DNA of 34,611 bases, from NCBI GenBank assembly GCA_905612405.1, contig CAJQRX010000034.1, positions 1 to 34,611 of the forward strand. Direction: 5' to 3'. Shown piece after piece: positions 1-7,118 of this stretch; the stretch's first letter is position 1, and every line of letters begins with the position of its first letter. The position numbers and the translations under genes are program-made. The notes beneath the pieces were generated by a model. It was not told where the DNA came from, searched no databases, and saw only the letters and a program-made list of their open reading frames with translations. The DNA is from an uncultured Candidatus Thioglobus sp. Its GTDB lineage: Bacteria; Pseudomonadota; Gammaproteobacteria; PS1; Pseudothioglobaceae.

Positions 1-215
1 GTAGTAACAAGTAGTGTCATTATTAAAGCAGCACGATTTTTTGAGTATTTTTGAGATAGATTATAAAAGCTGCTATAAGTTGATATGCAAATCAATAATG
101 ATAAGAAAAGGTAGGCAATAAAAGGCGTAAATAGCCAAACTAACGCTAAAATTGAGAGAGCTAAAAGAATTAATACTAGGCCATTACCATGACTTTTATT
201 GATGTTCCCTTCCAA
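1..215 (-). CDS. AI-2E/PerM-family permease, N-terminal fragment (runs off left edge)
   Basis: This reading frame is open to the left edge, so only about 71 N-terminal residues are seen. It starts at TTG (bases 213-215 on the minus strand) behind a strong AAAGGAGAGG ribosome-binding site; no ATG occurs until near the edge. After a short polar N-terminus come hydrophobic stretches (LVLILLALSILALVWLFTPF, then IAYLFLSLLICIS) and a basic segment ending in an alanine- and leucine-rich start of another span. This layout is typical of the N-terminus of the AI-2E transporter family (UPF0118/PerM), membrane exporters of mostly unknown substrate. It is divergent from msrA. Family assignment rests on the N-terminal pattern only and could be another polytopic membrane protein. 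Confidence 0.6.
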   Translation of the reverse strand, partial: MEGNINKSHGNGLVLILLALSILALVWLFTPFIAYLFLSLLICISTYSSFYNLSQKYSKNRAALIMTLLVT

Positions 216-426
216 AACCTCTCCTTTATGATAAATAACTAGTTAAGAATTATAGACACCCAAATGCACATATTAAAGTAGTTATAGGATTTTGTGCGGA
301 GATTTATTTTGAAAAACACACATTGATGATATTTTAAGTCAATTAAACCTCAGATTTGAAGGTCATTTATAAATTCTTTTGCTATCATAAGATATACTAT
401 ATTCTTTTAATAAATAACAATTAAAT
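216..426. promoter_or_regulatory. Divergent intergenic region between the permease and msrA
   Basis: This AT-rich gap must hold promoters for both divergent genes. A TATACT hexamer at 393-398 lies about 29 bases before the msrA ATG and could be its -10 element, giving a leader of about 20 nt. No convincing -35 is seen at 16-18 bp. msrA has no Shine-Dalgarno sequence. Confidence 0.35.
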
Positions 427-912
427 ATGCAAACAGCTTATCTTTCAGGAGGTTGCTTTTGGTGCGTGGAAGCAATTTTTCAACGCGTTAATGGCGTTAT
501 AGACTTAAAAAGTGGCTATTGTAATGGCTCTAGTAAAAACCCGACTTATGAGGCAATATGTACGGGCCAAACTGGACACGCAGAAGTCTTGAAAATTGAC
601 TATGATGAGAGCGTAGTAAGCTATGAATCTTTACTAGAGGTTTTTGTGGAAACTCATAATCCAATGACTCTTAATCAGCAGGGCGCAGACAAAGGAACTC
701 AGTATCGCTCAGCTATCTTTTATATTAATGACTCACAGAGGCAAGTTGCAACTTCAGTTATTGGAAATATAAAAGGCGCAGTCACTGAAATTACAGAGCT
801 TGATGTTTTCTATCCTGCAGAAGCTTATCACCAAGATTACTTTAATAACAATGCTAATCAGCCATACTGCCAAATGGTAATTTTGCCAAAAATTAATAAG
901 TACTTTAAGTAA
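427..912 (+). CDS. msrA: Peptide-methionine (S)-S-oxide reductase MsrA
   Basis: MsrA reduces the S-epimer of methionine sulfoxide, free or in proteins, in the cytoplasm using thioredoxin. The 161-residue protein has the diagnostic GCFWC motif at the N-terminus, with Cys10 the expected nucleophile. The later blocks GHAEV, THNP and AEAYHQDYF are also family-typical. It is a compact MsrA without a fused MsrB domain. A cysteine near the C-terminus (NQPYCQ) could be the resolving residue. The ATG start leaves almost nothing before the conserved core and has no Shine-Dalgarno sequence. The adenylyltransferase gene follows after 7 bases, so the two are probably co-transcribed, although no functional link is obvious. 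Confidence 0.95.
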   Translation: MQTAYLSGGCFWCVEAIFQRVNGVIDLKSGYCNGSSKNPTYEAICTGQTGHAEVLKIDYDESVVSYESLLEVFVETHNPMTLNQQGADKGTQYRSAIFYINDSQRQVATSVIGNIKGAVTEITELDVFYPAEAYHQDYFNNNANQPYCQMVILPKINKYFK

Positions 913-919
913 CAAATCA

Positions 920-1666
920 ATGAAAGATCAAGAGCTATTAAGATACTCCAAGCAAATTATGCTGCCTCAAATTGATATTGAGGGGCAGCAGAAAATTATG
1001 GACTCTACGATACTAATTATTGGGATGGGTGGTCTTGGATCTCCGACAGCTCTTTATTTAGCAGCTGCGGGAGTAGGTCATATAATAATTGCTGATTTTG
1101 ATCAGGTTGAGCTTTCAAACCTGCAGCGCCAAATTATTCACCAAACTAAAGACATCGGTGAAGACAAGGTAAATTCTGCTAAAGATAAGTTAATTGCGCT
1201 CAATCCAGAGATCAAGGTAACGATTGCAAATGAATTGATTCATTCTGGTAATCTTTCTTCATTAGTTAAAGATGTTGATCTTGTTCTGGATGGAACAGAT
1301 AATTTTGAGAGTCGCTTTGAAATTAACAAAGCATGTGTTGAGTTTAAAAAACCTCTTGTTTCAGCTGCGGTAATTCGCTTTGAGGGACAGGTATCTGTTT
1401 TTAAGGGTTATGAAAAAAATCAGCCTTGTTACCAGTGCCTCTACTCTGAAGATGGAGATGATAATGAAAGTTGCGTTCAAAATGGTGTCTTAGCGCCAGT
1501 AGCTGGACTTATTGGAACTATTCAGGCCTTACAAGCTATCAAGGTTATATTGAGCTTAGGGGATGAGCTATGTGGAACACTTCTATTAGTTGACGGATTG
1601 GATTTAAGTTTTAGAAAGGTTAAAATTGGCAAAGACTCAAAGTGTCCTATATGTAATCTTAAGTAA
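920..1666 (+). CDS. moeB: MoeB/ThiF-type sulfur-carrier adenylyltransferase
   Basis: Members of this E1-like family adenylate the C-terminal Gly-Gly of a small sulfur-carrier protein (MoaD for molybdopterin, ThiS for thiazole). The 248-residue length is normal. Visible are the nucleotide-binding loop GMGGLG (residues 35-40), the DFDQVELSNLQRQ block (59-71) with the conserved Asp and Arg residues, DGTDNFESR (around 124-132), and two Zn-binding CxxC pairs (Cys170/173 and Cys242/245). Cys185 could be a thiol for sulfur transfer, as in ThiF. MoeB and ThiF cannot be separated reliably from sequence, and no moa or thi gene is nearby, so the symbol is provisional. It lies 7 bases after msrA. Confidence 0.85.
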   Translation: MKDQELLRYSKQIMLPQIDIEGQQKIMDSTILIIGMGGLGSPTALYLAAAGVGHIIIADFDQVELSNLQRQIIHQTKDIGEDKVNSAKDKLIALNPEIKVTIANELIHSGNLSSLVKDVDLVLDGTDNFESRFEINKACVEFKKPLVSAAVIRFEGQVSVFKGYEKNQPCYQCLYSEDGDDNESCVQNGVLAPVAGLIGTIQALQAIKVILSLGDELCGTLLLVDGLDLSFRKVKIGKDSKCPICNLK

Positions 1667-1706
1667 GTATTAATTAGTTTAAGTATTTAATTTTCGGAGT
1701 TTTAAA

Positions 1707-1985
1707 ATGGAAGTTTCAAATATTATTTTTATCCAAATTGTTGCAGTTGGTTTTGGCTACTTGTTTTTTAGAATTGTAAAGCCGAAAATAAAGTCCGGTA
1801 AGAAAGAGGTTTACTATGCAAGGTTACTTTCAGCGTGGAGCCTTTTTGTTTCAACCTCATATACTATGCGTGATTTTGCTGGTGGGCCAAGTATATCAAC
1901 CTTGAAGATTTGGCTTATGGTATCGATACCTTTTGCTATTTTTGCAGCAATCATTGGCTATCTTTATGGAAAATTTAGTAAGTAA
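1707..1985 (+). CDS. Small membrane protein, function unknown
   Basis: This 92-residue protein has a hydrophobic N-terminal segment (about residues 6-24, IIFIQIVAVGFGYLFFRIV), a basic loop rich in lysine (about 25-36), a middle weakly hydrophobic stretch, and a C-terminal span (about 69-87). Two or three membrane spans are likely, with the lysine loop cytoplasmic. A CGGAG ribosome-binding site precedes the ATG. I do not recognise a family. It ends 10 bases before the convergent stop of the coiled-coil protein gene. Confidence 0.65.
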   Translation: MEVSNIIFIQIVAVGFGYLFFRIVKPKIKSGKKEVYYARLLSAWSLFVSTSYTMRDFAGGPSISTLKIWLMVSIPFAIFAAIIGYLYGKFSK

Positions 1986-1995
1986 TTTTTATGAT

Positions 1996-2769
1996 CTAAA
2001 GTTCATTATTTAAAGAGCTAATACAAGAAATATAATTATCCCATCTAGTACTTGAGAACTCCGTACCATTCTCTCCTTGAGGTCCGGTACTAAATAAATA
2101 CTTTCCTGAGAGTGCTTTTTTAAATAATTGAATATTATTTTCTGATAAACCTAAAGTGGATTTACATAAGTTATGACTTTCCCCAGTTATTGTTATCTCT
2201 ACCCCAGTTGATTCTTCTAAAAGCTCTTCCATTAATAGAGCTTCGAATTCATCGATTTCTCTATCTATAGCTTCCGAGACAAGTTTCGCTTGGTAGGCAG
2301 CAGTCGACGCAGCAGCAGCAGCCTTATCATCCGCTAGCTTTTGTTGAAAGGCATCAAGTGAGGCTTGTCTTGCCATTTCTGTTTCTATTTCAGCCATCAT
2401 TTCTTGAGAGGCAAGTTCTGCAGCAAGCTTTGCTTCAAATGTAGCTAACTCTTGCTCAAGAGATAGTTCTGCTATAAGCGCAGCAATCCTTGCATCATTT
2501 GCACGTTTAGATTGATAGACAGCAGTCGACGCAGCAGCAGCTTTTTCATCTGCTAGTTTTTGGAGGAAGGTATCAAGTGAGGCTTGTCTTGCCATTTCTG
2601 TTTCTATTTCAGCCATCATTTCTTGAGAGGAAAGTTCTGCAGCAAACTCTTCATCGAGTATTGCGGCTTTCTCTGCCGCAACAGCAGCTTTTTCATCAGC
2701 CAAGTTATAGTTAATATAAATACCAACTAACCCAATAGTTATTAATAAAAGTAGTAAAATTTTTTTCAT
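1996..2769 (-). CDS. Membrane-anchored coiled-coil protein with internal duplication
   Basis: The 257-residue product begins with a short basic N-terminus and one hydrophobic segment (about residues 4-21), likely an uncleaved anchor or signal peptide, so the rest is probably periplasmic. Residues of about 25-185 are almost all Ala, Glu, Lys, Gln and Leu, predicting a long helical coiled coil. Within it a unit containing SQEMMAEIETEMARQASLD occurs twice about 74 residues apart, matching near-identical DNA repeats. The C-terminal part is different: it has two cysteines (NLCKSTLGLSENN and YISCISSLN) and the segment KALSGKYLFSTGPQGENG, suggesting a small folded domain. I recognise no family. The low-complexity alanine-rich sequence is unlike its neighbours. 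Confidence 0.75.
   Translation of the reverse strand: MKKILLLLLITIGLVGIYINYNLADEKAAVAAEKAAILDEEFAAELSSQEMMAEIETEMARQASLDTFLQKLADEKAAAASTAVYQSKRANDARIAALIAELSLEQELATFEAKLAAELASQEMMAEIETEMARQASLDAFQQKLADDKAAAAASTAAYQAKLVSEAIDREIDEFEALLMEELLEESTGVEITITGESHNLCKSTLGLSENNIQLFKKALSGKYLFSTGPQGENGTEFSSTRWDNYISCISSLNNEL
2299..2426. repeat. Long direct repeat, copy 1 (inside the coiled-coil gene)
   Basis: This stretch of about 128 bases is nearly identical to bases 2521-2645, with a period of about 222 bases (74 codons) and one extra GCA codon in this copy. The repeat is in frame, so the gene grew by tandem duplication of a 74-codon unit whose other part has diverged. Confidence 0.85.
2521..2645. repeat. 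Long direct repeat, copy 2 (inside the coiled-coil gene)
   Basis: This is the partner of the repeat at 2299-2426 and differs at only a few bases over most of its length. Such strong DNA identity implies a recent duplication or ongoing gene conversion, and the locus could change length by recombination. Confidence 0.85.
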
Positions 2770-2907
2770 AATAGTAGTTTAGTTTACTATGAGACTAAAC
2801 ACTATATATTTATTTATTATTAATTCTACTTTTAAAGACTAATACATAATTAACATTATCATTCTGACTTGTATAATGATGTTTATATATCTATCCAAAA
2901 GAATTGT

Positions 2908-3258
2908 ATGAAAACTGAATCATCAGGTAAGGTTTTATTTAATGAAGAGTGTAGTATCTGCAATTTTGAAATTAAGCACTATAAAAAACGCTCACAGCTA
3001 GAATATGAAAATTGCAGTCAGAAGGGTGATAAATACTTAAAAGCCCTTTATGTAGAATTTCCAGATGGCAGTGAAATTAAAGGCGTTGAAGCATTTATCT
3101 ATGTGTGGAGTAACACCAAAGGTTATAACTGGCTTGCAAGATTTGTAAGCACTCCAGTAGTCTTTTCAATTGCTAAACTAGTATATGCTTTTCTTGCATT
3201 TATACTGTATTGGCGCTTTAAGCTCTTTAATCAAACATCTAAAAGTAACGCCCTTTAG
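2908..3258 (+). CDS. DUF393 (DCC family) thiol-disulfide oxidoreductase-like protein
   Basis: The frame is open from an ATG at 2869, but the family's conserved start (a beta strand followed by a CxxC-like turn) begins just after the second ATG at 2908, which I choose; this gives 116 residues. The motif FNEECSICNFE replaces the usual DGxCxxC and keeps both cysteines. The segment GSEIKGVEAFIYVW, the aromatic GYNWLARF, a proline-containing helix and the C-terminal hydrophobic helix around YAFLAFILYWRFKLF follow the DUF393 pattern. Family members are thioredoxin-fold proteins without a firm assigned role. It lies 22 bases upstream of the MATE gene and probably shares its transcript. Neither start has a Shine-Dalgarno sequence. 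Confidence 0.75.
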   Translation: MKTESSGKVLFNEECSICNFEIKHYKKRSQLEYENCSQKGDKYLKALYVEFPDGSEIKGVEAFIYVWSNTKGYNWLARFVSTPVVFSIAKLVYAFLAFILYWRFKLFNQTSKSNAL

Positions 3259-3280
3259 CGGCATCAATTAAGCTTTAAAA

Positions 3281-4603
3281 ATGCAAACTAACTCTATAGG
3301 CCTTTCTCATAAGAGAGTTTTAGGTGTGGCTATTCCAATAGTATTAGCTAACGCTACGATCCCAATTTTAGGCGCAGTAGATACTGCAGTTGTAGGGCAA
3401 TTAGGCTTAGCTGTTCCTATTGGTGCTGTTGGAATTGGCGCAATCATTATCACTGCAATTTACTGGCTATTTGGTTTCTTGCGAATGGGCACAACAGGCC
3501 TAACTGCACAGGCAATTGGCTCTGGCGAAAAATCTGAAACTTCTGCTTTACTGGTGAGAGGAATCATTATTGGAGTTGTGGCTGGCTTGATACTAATTGT
3601 TACTCAGGTACCTGTATTTTTAGGAGCTCTCCAACTATCTCCAGCCTCTATCGAGGTAGAAGATTTAGCTCAAAAATATCTACAGATTAGAGTTTATAGT
3701 GCACCTGCTGCTATTGCTCTTTTTGGAATTACTGGATGGCTTATTGCTAAAGAGAAAACTCGTGCAGTTCTCCTGCTCCAGCTGGTACTAAATGGAATTA
3801 ATATTGTATTGGATTTAGTATTTGTTTTAAAGCTTGGATGGGGCGTTGAAGGGGTTGCTATTGCAACTCTGATAGCCGAATGGTCAGGCTTTATATTTGG
3901 TCTATGGCTTGTAAGAGAGGGTTTCAATAACAGCTACTGGAAGAATTGGACTCAGATATTTGATAGAGTTCGCCTAATGCAGATGGCCAAAGTAAATGGT
4001 GACATAATGATTCGCTCAATTTTGCTAGAGATTGGTTTTGTTAGCTTTTTGTTTTTAGGCTCAAGTTTTAATGATGCGACGCTTGCTGCTAACCAGATAT
4101 TAATTCAATTTTTAAGCATTACTGTTCACGCTCTTGATGGGTTTGCCTTTGCCGCAGAGACTCTTGTAGGTCAAGCTCTTGGCGCTAAGAATAGACTTCT
4201 TTTTCGAAGAGCAGTAGTGATGACAAGTCAGTGGGGTCTTGGAACAGTGATTCTAATGGCGCTTTCATTTTTTGTTTTTGGTAATAGTATTATTAACATC
4301 ATGACAACTGCAGAGGATGTAAGGACTGTTAGTTATGAATATTTGCCTTGGATGGTTGCTGCACCTTTAGCAGGAGTTGCCGCGTGGATGTTAGATGGTA
4401 TCTTTATAGGAGCTACTCGAACGGCTGATATGCGCAATATGATGTTTATTTCTTTTTGCGTGTATTTGATTGCATTAGCCATTTTGTTGCCTATTTATGG
4501 TAATCATGGACTTTGGGGATCCTTAATTATATTTTCAATAGCAAGAGGAGTTACACTGGGATTTAAATATCCAGCTCTAGAAGCATCTGCAGATTTAAAA
4601 TAA
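3281..4603 (+). CDS. MATE-family efflux transporter (DinF-like)
   Basis: The 440-residue protein is strongly hydrophobic throughout with about 12 membrane spans, the normal MATE size. Family features are the N-terminal RVLGVAIPIVLANATIPILGAVDTAVVGQLG block, in which the Asp of VDTAV is characteristic, the FGFLRMGTTGLTAQAIGSG block, and the mirrored AFAAETLVGQALGAKN block in the second half. The overall pattern resembles DinF-type members. MATE proteins export drugs and metabolites using proton or sodium gradients; the substrate here cannot be read from sequence. It follows the DUF393 gene by 22 bases and is convergent with the pirin gene, with only 7 bases between the stops and no clear terminator. 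Confidence 0.9.
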   Translation: MQTNSIGLSHKRVLGVAIPIVLANATIPILGAVDTAVVGQLGLAVPIGAVGIGAIIITAIYWLFGFLRMGTTGLTAQAIGSGEKSETSALLVRGIIIGVVAGLILIVTQVPVFLGALQLSPASIEVEDLAQKYLQIRVYSAPAAIALFGITGWLIAKEKTRAVLLLQLVLNGINIVLDLVFVLKLGWGVEGVAIATLIAEWSGFIFGLWLVREGFNNSYWKNWTQIFDRVRLMQMAKVNGDIMIRSILLEIGFVSFLFLGSSFNDATLAANQILIQFLSITVHALDGFAFAAETLVGQALGAKNRLLFRRAVVMTSQWGLGTVILMALSFFVFGNSIINIMTTAEDVRTVSYEYLPWMVAAPLAGVAAWMLDGIFIGATRTADMRNMMFISFCVYLIALAILLPIYGNHGLWGSLIIFSIARGVTLGFKYPALEASADLK

Positions 4604-4610
4604 TATACAG

Positions 4611-5489
4611 TTAGTCTAAGTAGCCAAACATACCGCTATTAAAGTCACTAATTGTTTGCTTTATCTCTTCATTGGTATTCATAACGAATGGTCCATATGA
4701 GGCAATAGGCTCATCTAAAGGCTCACCGCTTAGAACAAGAATAGTTGTATCCTCATCTGCTCTAACTGTGAACTCTTTTCCATCATTTTCAAAAAGTACA
4801 AAGTGGTTCACAGGCGCTTTTTCAATATTGTTAATGGTGATACTACCTTTAATAACTAAGAGGCCAGTATTGTGATTTTTATCAAAACTAAAGCTAGTTC
4901 CTTTGCCTTTATTAAGATGAACATTAAAAAGACTTAAGGGGCTAAAGGTAGAAGCAGGACCTTTATCTTTTTCAAATTCTCCAGCAATAATGTCAATTGA
5001 TCCTACGTTATTTTCTAGCTCTACTTTAGTGAGGTCATTCTTGTTAAGATTTTGATATTTAGGGGTTGTCATTTTATCTTTAGCGGGTAGGTTAACCCAG
5101 AGTTGAACCATCTGCATTTCACCGCCTTTTTTACCAAAATTTTTCTCGTGATACTCCTTATGGAGAATGCCAGAGCCTGAGGTCATCCACTGAACATCTC
5201 CTTCTCCAATAATTCCGCCACCGCCGCTACTATCATGATGCTCAACCTTTCCTTTGTAGGCAATGGTTACTGTCTCAATTCCCCTATGGGGATGAGATCC
5301 AACACCTCTTGGGGCTCCATTATTTGGCGGGAAGTAATGCGTTGGGCCATAGTCCATTAATAGAAAAGGGCTCATACGTTTCATAGTAAGAGGCTCTTCT
5401 CTACCGAGGATTCCATGAACCCTAAAACCATCGCCGACAAAATGAAGATTGCCTGGAGCTATTACCGCCTCTATTGTTCTAAATGCCAT
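4611..5489 (-). CDS. Pirin family protein
   Basis: Pirins are bicupin proteins that bind iron in the N-terminal cupin; some bacterial members have quercetinase activity or modulate central metabolism. The 292-residue product has the metal-binding set expected from human pirin: His66 and His68 in SHPHRGIETV, and His110 and Glu112 in GILHKEYHE. The family-typical GEGDVQWMTSGSGILHKE block is intact. The C-terminal cupin is also present, ending with the GEPLDEPIASYGPFVMNT segment typical of the family. It has no Shine-Dalgarno sequence and is divergent from the glutamine amidotransferase gene. The cellular role is not indicated by its neighbours. Confidence 0.92.
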   Translation of the reverse strand: MAFRTIEAVIAPGNLHFVGDGFRVHGILGREEPLTMKRMSPFLLMDYGPTHYFPPNNGAPRGVGSHPHRGIETVTIAYKGKVEHHDSSGGGGIIGEGDVQWMTSGSGILHKEYHEKNFGKKGGEMQMVQLWVNLPAKDKMTTPKYQNLNKNDLTKVELENNVGSIDIIAGEFEKDKGPASTFSPLSLFNVHLNKGKGTSFSFDKNHNTGLLVIKGSITINNIEKAPVNHFVLFENDGKEFTVRADEDTTILVLSGEPLDEPIASYGPFVMNTNEEIKQTISDFNSGMFGYLD

Positions 5490-5699
5490 TATATTAGTAA
5501 TGTTCTTAAAAATATAAAATTATAGATGTATTCTTTTAATTACTCTGTTTATTTATTACAACACTGTGTTTTATTTCAAAAAAAGTGATTGAGATGATGG
5601 CGCTTAATTGAATTTTAATAAATCTAATCATTAAAATAATAGCTAATAACGTTGAGTTCATAAATTAGAATATAAACTTTTATTTAATATTTCTTTATT

Positions 5700-6419
5700 T
5701 TGAAAAAGAATATTCTTGTTTTTAAACATATGAAATCCCAGAATCCTGGGATTTTTCGAGATTTTGCTGATAGTCAGAATGTTATTTTTCATGAGATTGA
5801 TCTTCATGCTGGCGAAAAAATACCAAATTTAGAAAACTTTGATGGTCTCTGGGTAATGGGAGGGTCAATGAATGTTTGGGAAGAAGAAGAGTTTCCTTGG
5901 CTAGTTAAAGAAAAACAAACAATCTATCATGCGGTCAAAGATCTAAATATGCCATTTCTAGGAATATGTCTAGGACATCAGCTACTTGCTGAGGCAATGG
6001 GAGGAAAGGCTGACAATACTGGGCAATATGAAGTAGGACTATTTGAAATTAAGCCCACCAAAGAGGGTTTAAATCATCCACTTCTACGTAATCTTAAAGA
6101 CTCTGAAAAATGGGTTAATGCGCACTTAGTTGAGGTGACTAAGACCCCAAAAAATGCTGTAGTACTAGCAACTTCTAATAATTGTAAAAATCACATTATG
6201 CAGGTAGGTCAAAATGCTTATTCTTGTCAGTTCCATCCAGAGGTCTGTAGTCACACTTTAGATGGTTGGATGAAAATTCCTGGCGTTCCTGATTTTTTTG
6301 AAAAGCTAAGCGTTAATGGCCTTGAAGATTTAACGAGGAGTATTACTGAAAATTTAGAGCTTAATAATAAGGCTTCATTAACGCTGTTTAACAATTGGTG
6401 TGATCTAGTATTTGACTAA
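5700..6419 (+). CDS. Class I glutamine amidotransferase-like protein (GuaA N-terminal type)
   Basis: The 239-residue protein is a stand-alone class I glutaminase fold. The triad is complete: Cys90 in GICLGHQ, and His179 and Glu181 in FHPEV. The oxyanion loop VMGGSMNV is present. Such proteins are often called GMP synthase-like, but the synthetase half is absent and a true partner is not nearby. The C-terminal part (after about 190) is longer than in minimal glutaminases. I use the TTG at 5700 because residues KKNILVFKH form the conserved first strand; the next in-frame ATG (5730) would remove it. No Shine-Dalgarno sequence is seen. Possible roles include hydrolysis of gamma-glutamyl compounds, which would fit the methylamine genes, but this is inference. 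Confidence 0.8.
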   Translation: MKKNILVFKHMKSQNPGIFRDFADSQNVIFHEIDLHAGEKIPNLENFDGLWVMGGSMNVWEEEEFPWLVKEKQTIYHAVKDLNMPFLGICLGHQLLAEAMGGKADNTGQYEVGLFEIKPTKEGLNHPLLRNLKDSEKWVNAHLVEVTKTPKNAVVLATSNNCKNHIMQVGQNAYSCQFHPEVCSHTLDGWMKIPGVPDFFEKLSVNGLEDLTRSITENLELNNKASLTLFNNWCDLVFD

Positions 6420-6511
6420 GACAGCTTATTATTTAATGCGGTAACTATATTATTGTTGCATTGCAATAGAATCGATGTCAAAATCTAAAATCAATTTTAT
6501 TTTGTCTAGCT

Positions 6512-6856
6512 ATGAGTATCAAACATTGCTCTGAGTGTAACCAATCATTTGACTGCCAAACTGGAACAGGTAATTGCTGGTGTATGAGCTTTCCGCCTAT
6601 TATGTCCCCTACACTTGAGCAAGACTGTTTTTGTCCGTCTTGTCTTGGCGGCGCTATTAATAATAAAATTAATGCCCTAGTAAAGGAGTTTGGTATGGAA
6701 AATTTTCAAAAACTTGCAGATCCATATCGCTCTAAAGATAAGCTAGTAAAGAATGTTGATTTCACCATTGAAGATGAATTATATGTATTTAGTAAATGGT
6801 ATCTAATAAAGCAGGGGAGCTGCTGTAAGAATGGCTGTAAGAACTGCCCTTATTAA
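6512..6856 (+). CDS. Cysteine-rich CWC / DUF5522 protein
   Basis: The 114-residue protein joins two small cysteine-rich modules. Residues 1-50 match the cysteine-rich CWC pattern: CSECNQSFDC, then GNCWC, then CFCPSC. The C-terminal part (about 80-114) matches DUF5522: a hydrophobic YVFSKWYLIKQGSCC block followed by NGCKNCPY. Both are probably metal-binding, most likely Zn or Fe-S, but neither has a firm function. There is no Shine-Dalgarno sequence at the ATG. A possible 38-codon frame overlaps its 3' end at 6831. Confidence 0.8.
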   Translation: MSIKHCSECNQSFDCQTGTGNCWCMSFPPIMSPTLEQDCFCPSCLGGAINNKINALVKEFGMENFQKLADPYRSKDKLVKNVDFTIEDELYVFSKWYLIKQGSCCKNGCKNCPY

Positions 6857-6947
6857 AATTCAGGAGCAGCTGAAGCATTCAGAACTAAATCTTATTAAGA
6901 ATAGAGTGAAGCGGATTCAAAAGAATCCTTGGAGGCACACTCAATAA
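6831..6947 (+). CDS. Possible small ORF overlapping the CWC/DUF5522 gene
   Basis: A 38-codon frame starts at an ATG inside the end of the preceding gene and runs on past its stop to TAA at 6945-6947. Its predicted peptide is basic and helical (IQEQLKHSELNLIKNRVKRI, then QKNPWRHTQ), with an amino-acid mix that looks protein-like. A GGGGAG lies 11 bases upstream, a rather long spacing. It could be expressed by translational coupling, or it may be chance. A hairpin, GGATTC-AAAA-GAATCC at 6913-6928, lies within it and could instead be part of an untranslated 3' end. Confidence 0.25.
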   Translation: MAVRTALIKIQEQLKHSELNLIKNRVKRIQKNPWRHTQ

Positions 6948-6950
6948 TGT

Positions 6951-7016
6951 TTACTTTACTGGCTTGTCTTTTTTTGGTTTTTTTGTTTCTTTTCTAGAAT
7001 CTTTTCCCTTAGCCAT
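6951..7016 (-). CDS. Tiny Lys-rich basic protein (21 residues)
   Basis: On the minus strand an AAAGGAG ribosome-binding site lies 6 bases before an ATG that opens a 21-codon frame ending in TAA. The product starts MAKGKDSRKETKKPKK and ends in a further short Lys/Pro tail; nine residues are Lys and one is Arg. The strong site and the biased composition argue for a real gene. Short proteins starting with MAKG and rich in Lys are common unannotated genes in proteobacteria, so this is probably a conserved small protein. A nucleic-acid- or ribosome-binding role is plausible from charge alone. It is divergent from the nucleoside phosphorylase gene and convergent with the CWC/DUF5522 gene. Confidence 0.6.
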   Translation of the reverse strand: MAKGKDSRKETKKPKKDKPVK

Positions 7017-7058
7017 ATTTTTCTCCTTTGAATGGCAAATATCTTACAGTATTTTCCT

Positions 7059-7087
7059 TTGCATCTTCAGTGCCTTATTAATATAAT
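7059..7087 (+). promoter_or_regulatory. Sigma-70-type promoter for the nucleoside phosphorylase gene
   Basis: TTGCAT (7059-7064) and TATAAT (7082-7087) are separated by 17 bases. The start site would fall near 7094, giving a leader of about 25 nt with no Shine-Dalgarno sequence before the ATG at 7119. Confidence 0.5.
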
Positions 7088-7118
7088 AGTGGCATGATTA
7101 AAACCAATCCTAAAAAAT

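Noticed and set aside
2869..2907. Earlier in-frame ATG for the DUF393 gene
   Set aside because: Adds 13 residues with no family similarity; the conserved start follows the ATG at 2908. Neither has a ribosome-binding site, so this is not certain.
4672..4875. 67-codon frame opposite the pirin gene
   Set aside because: Fully inside a well-supported gene on the other strand, with no ribosome-binding site; shadow frame.
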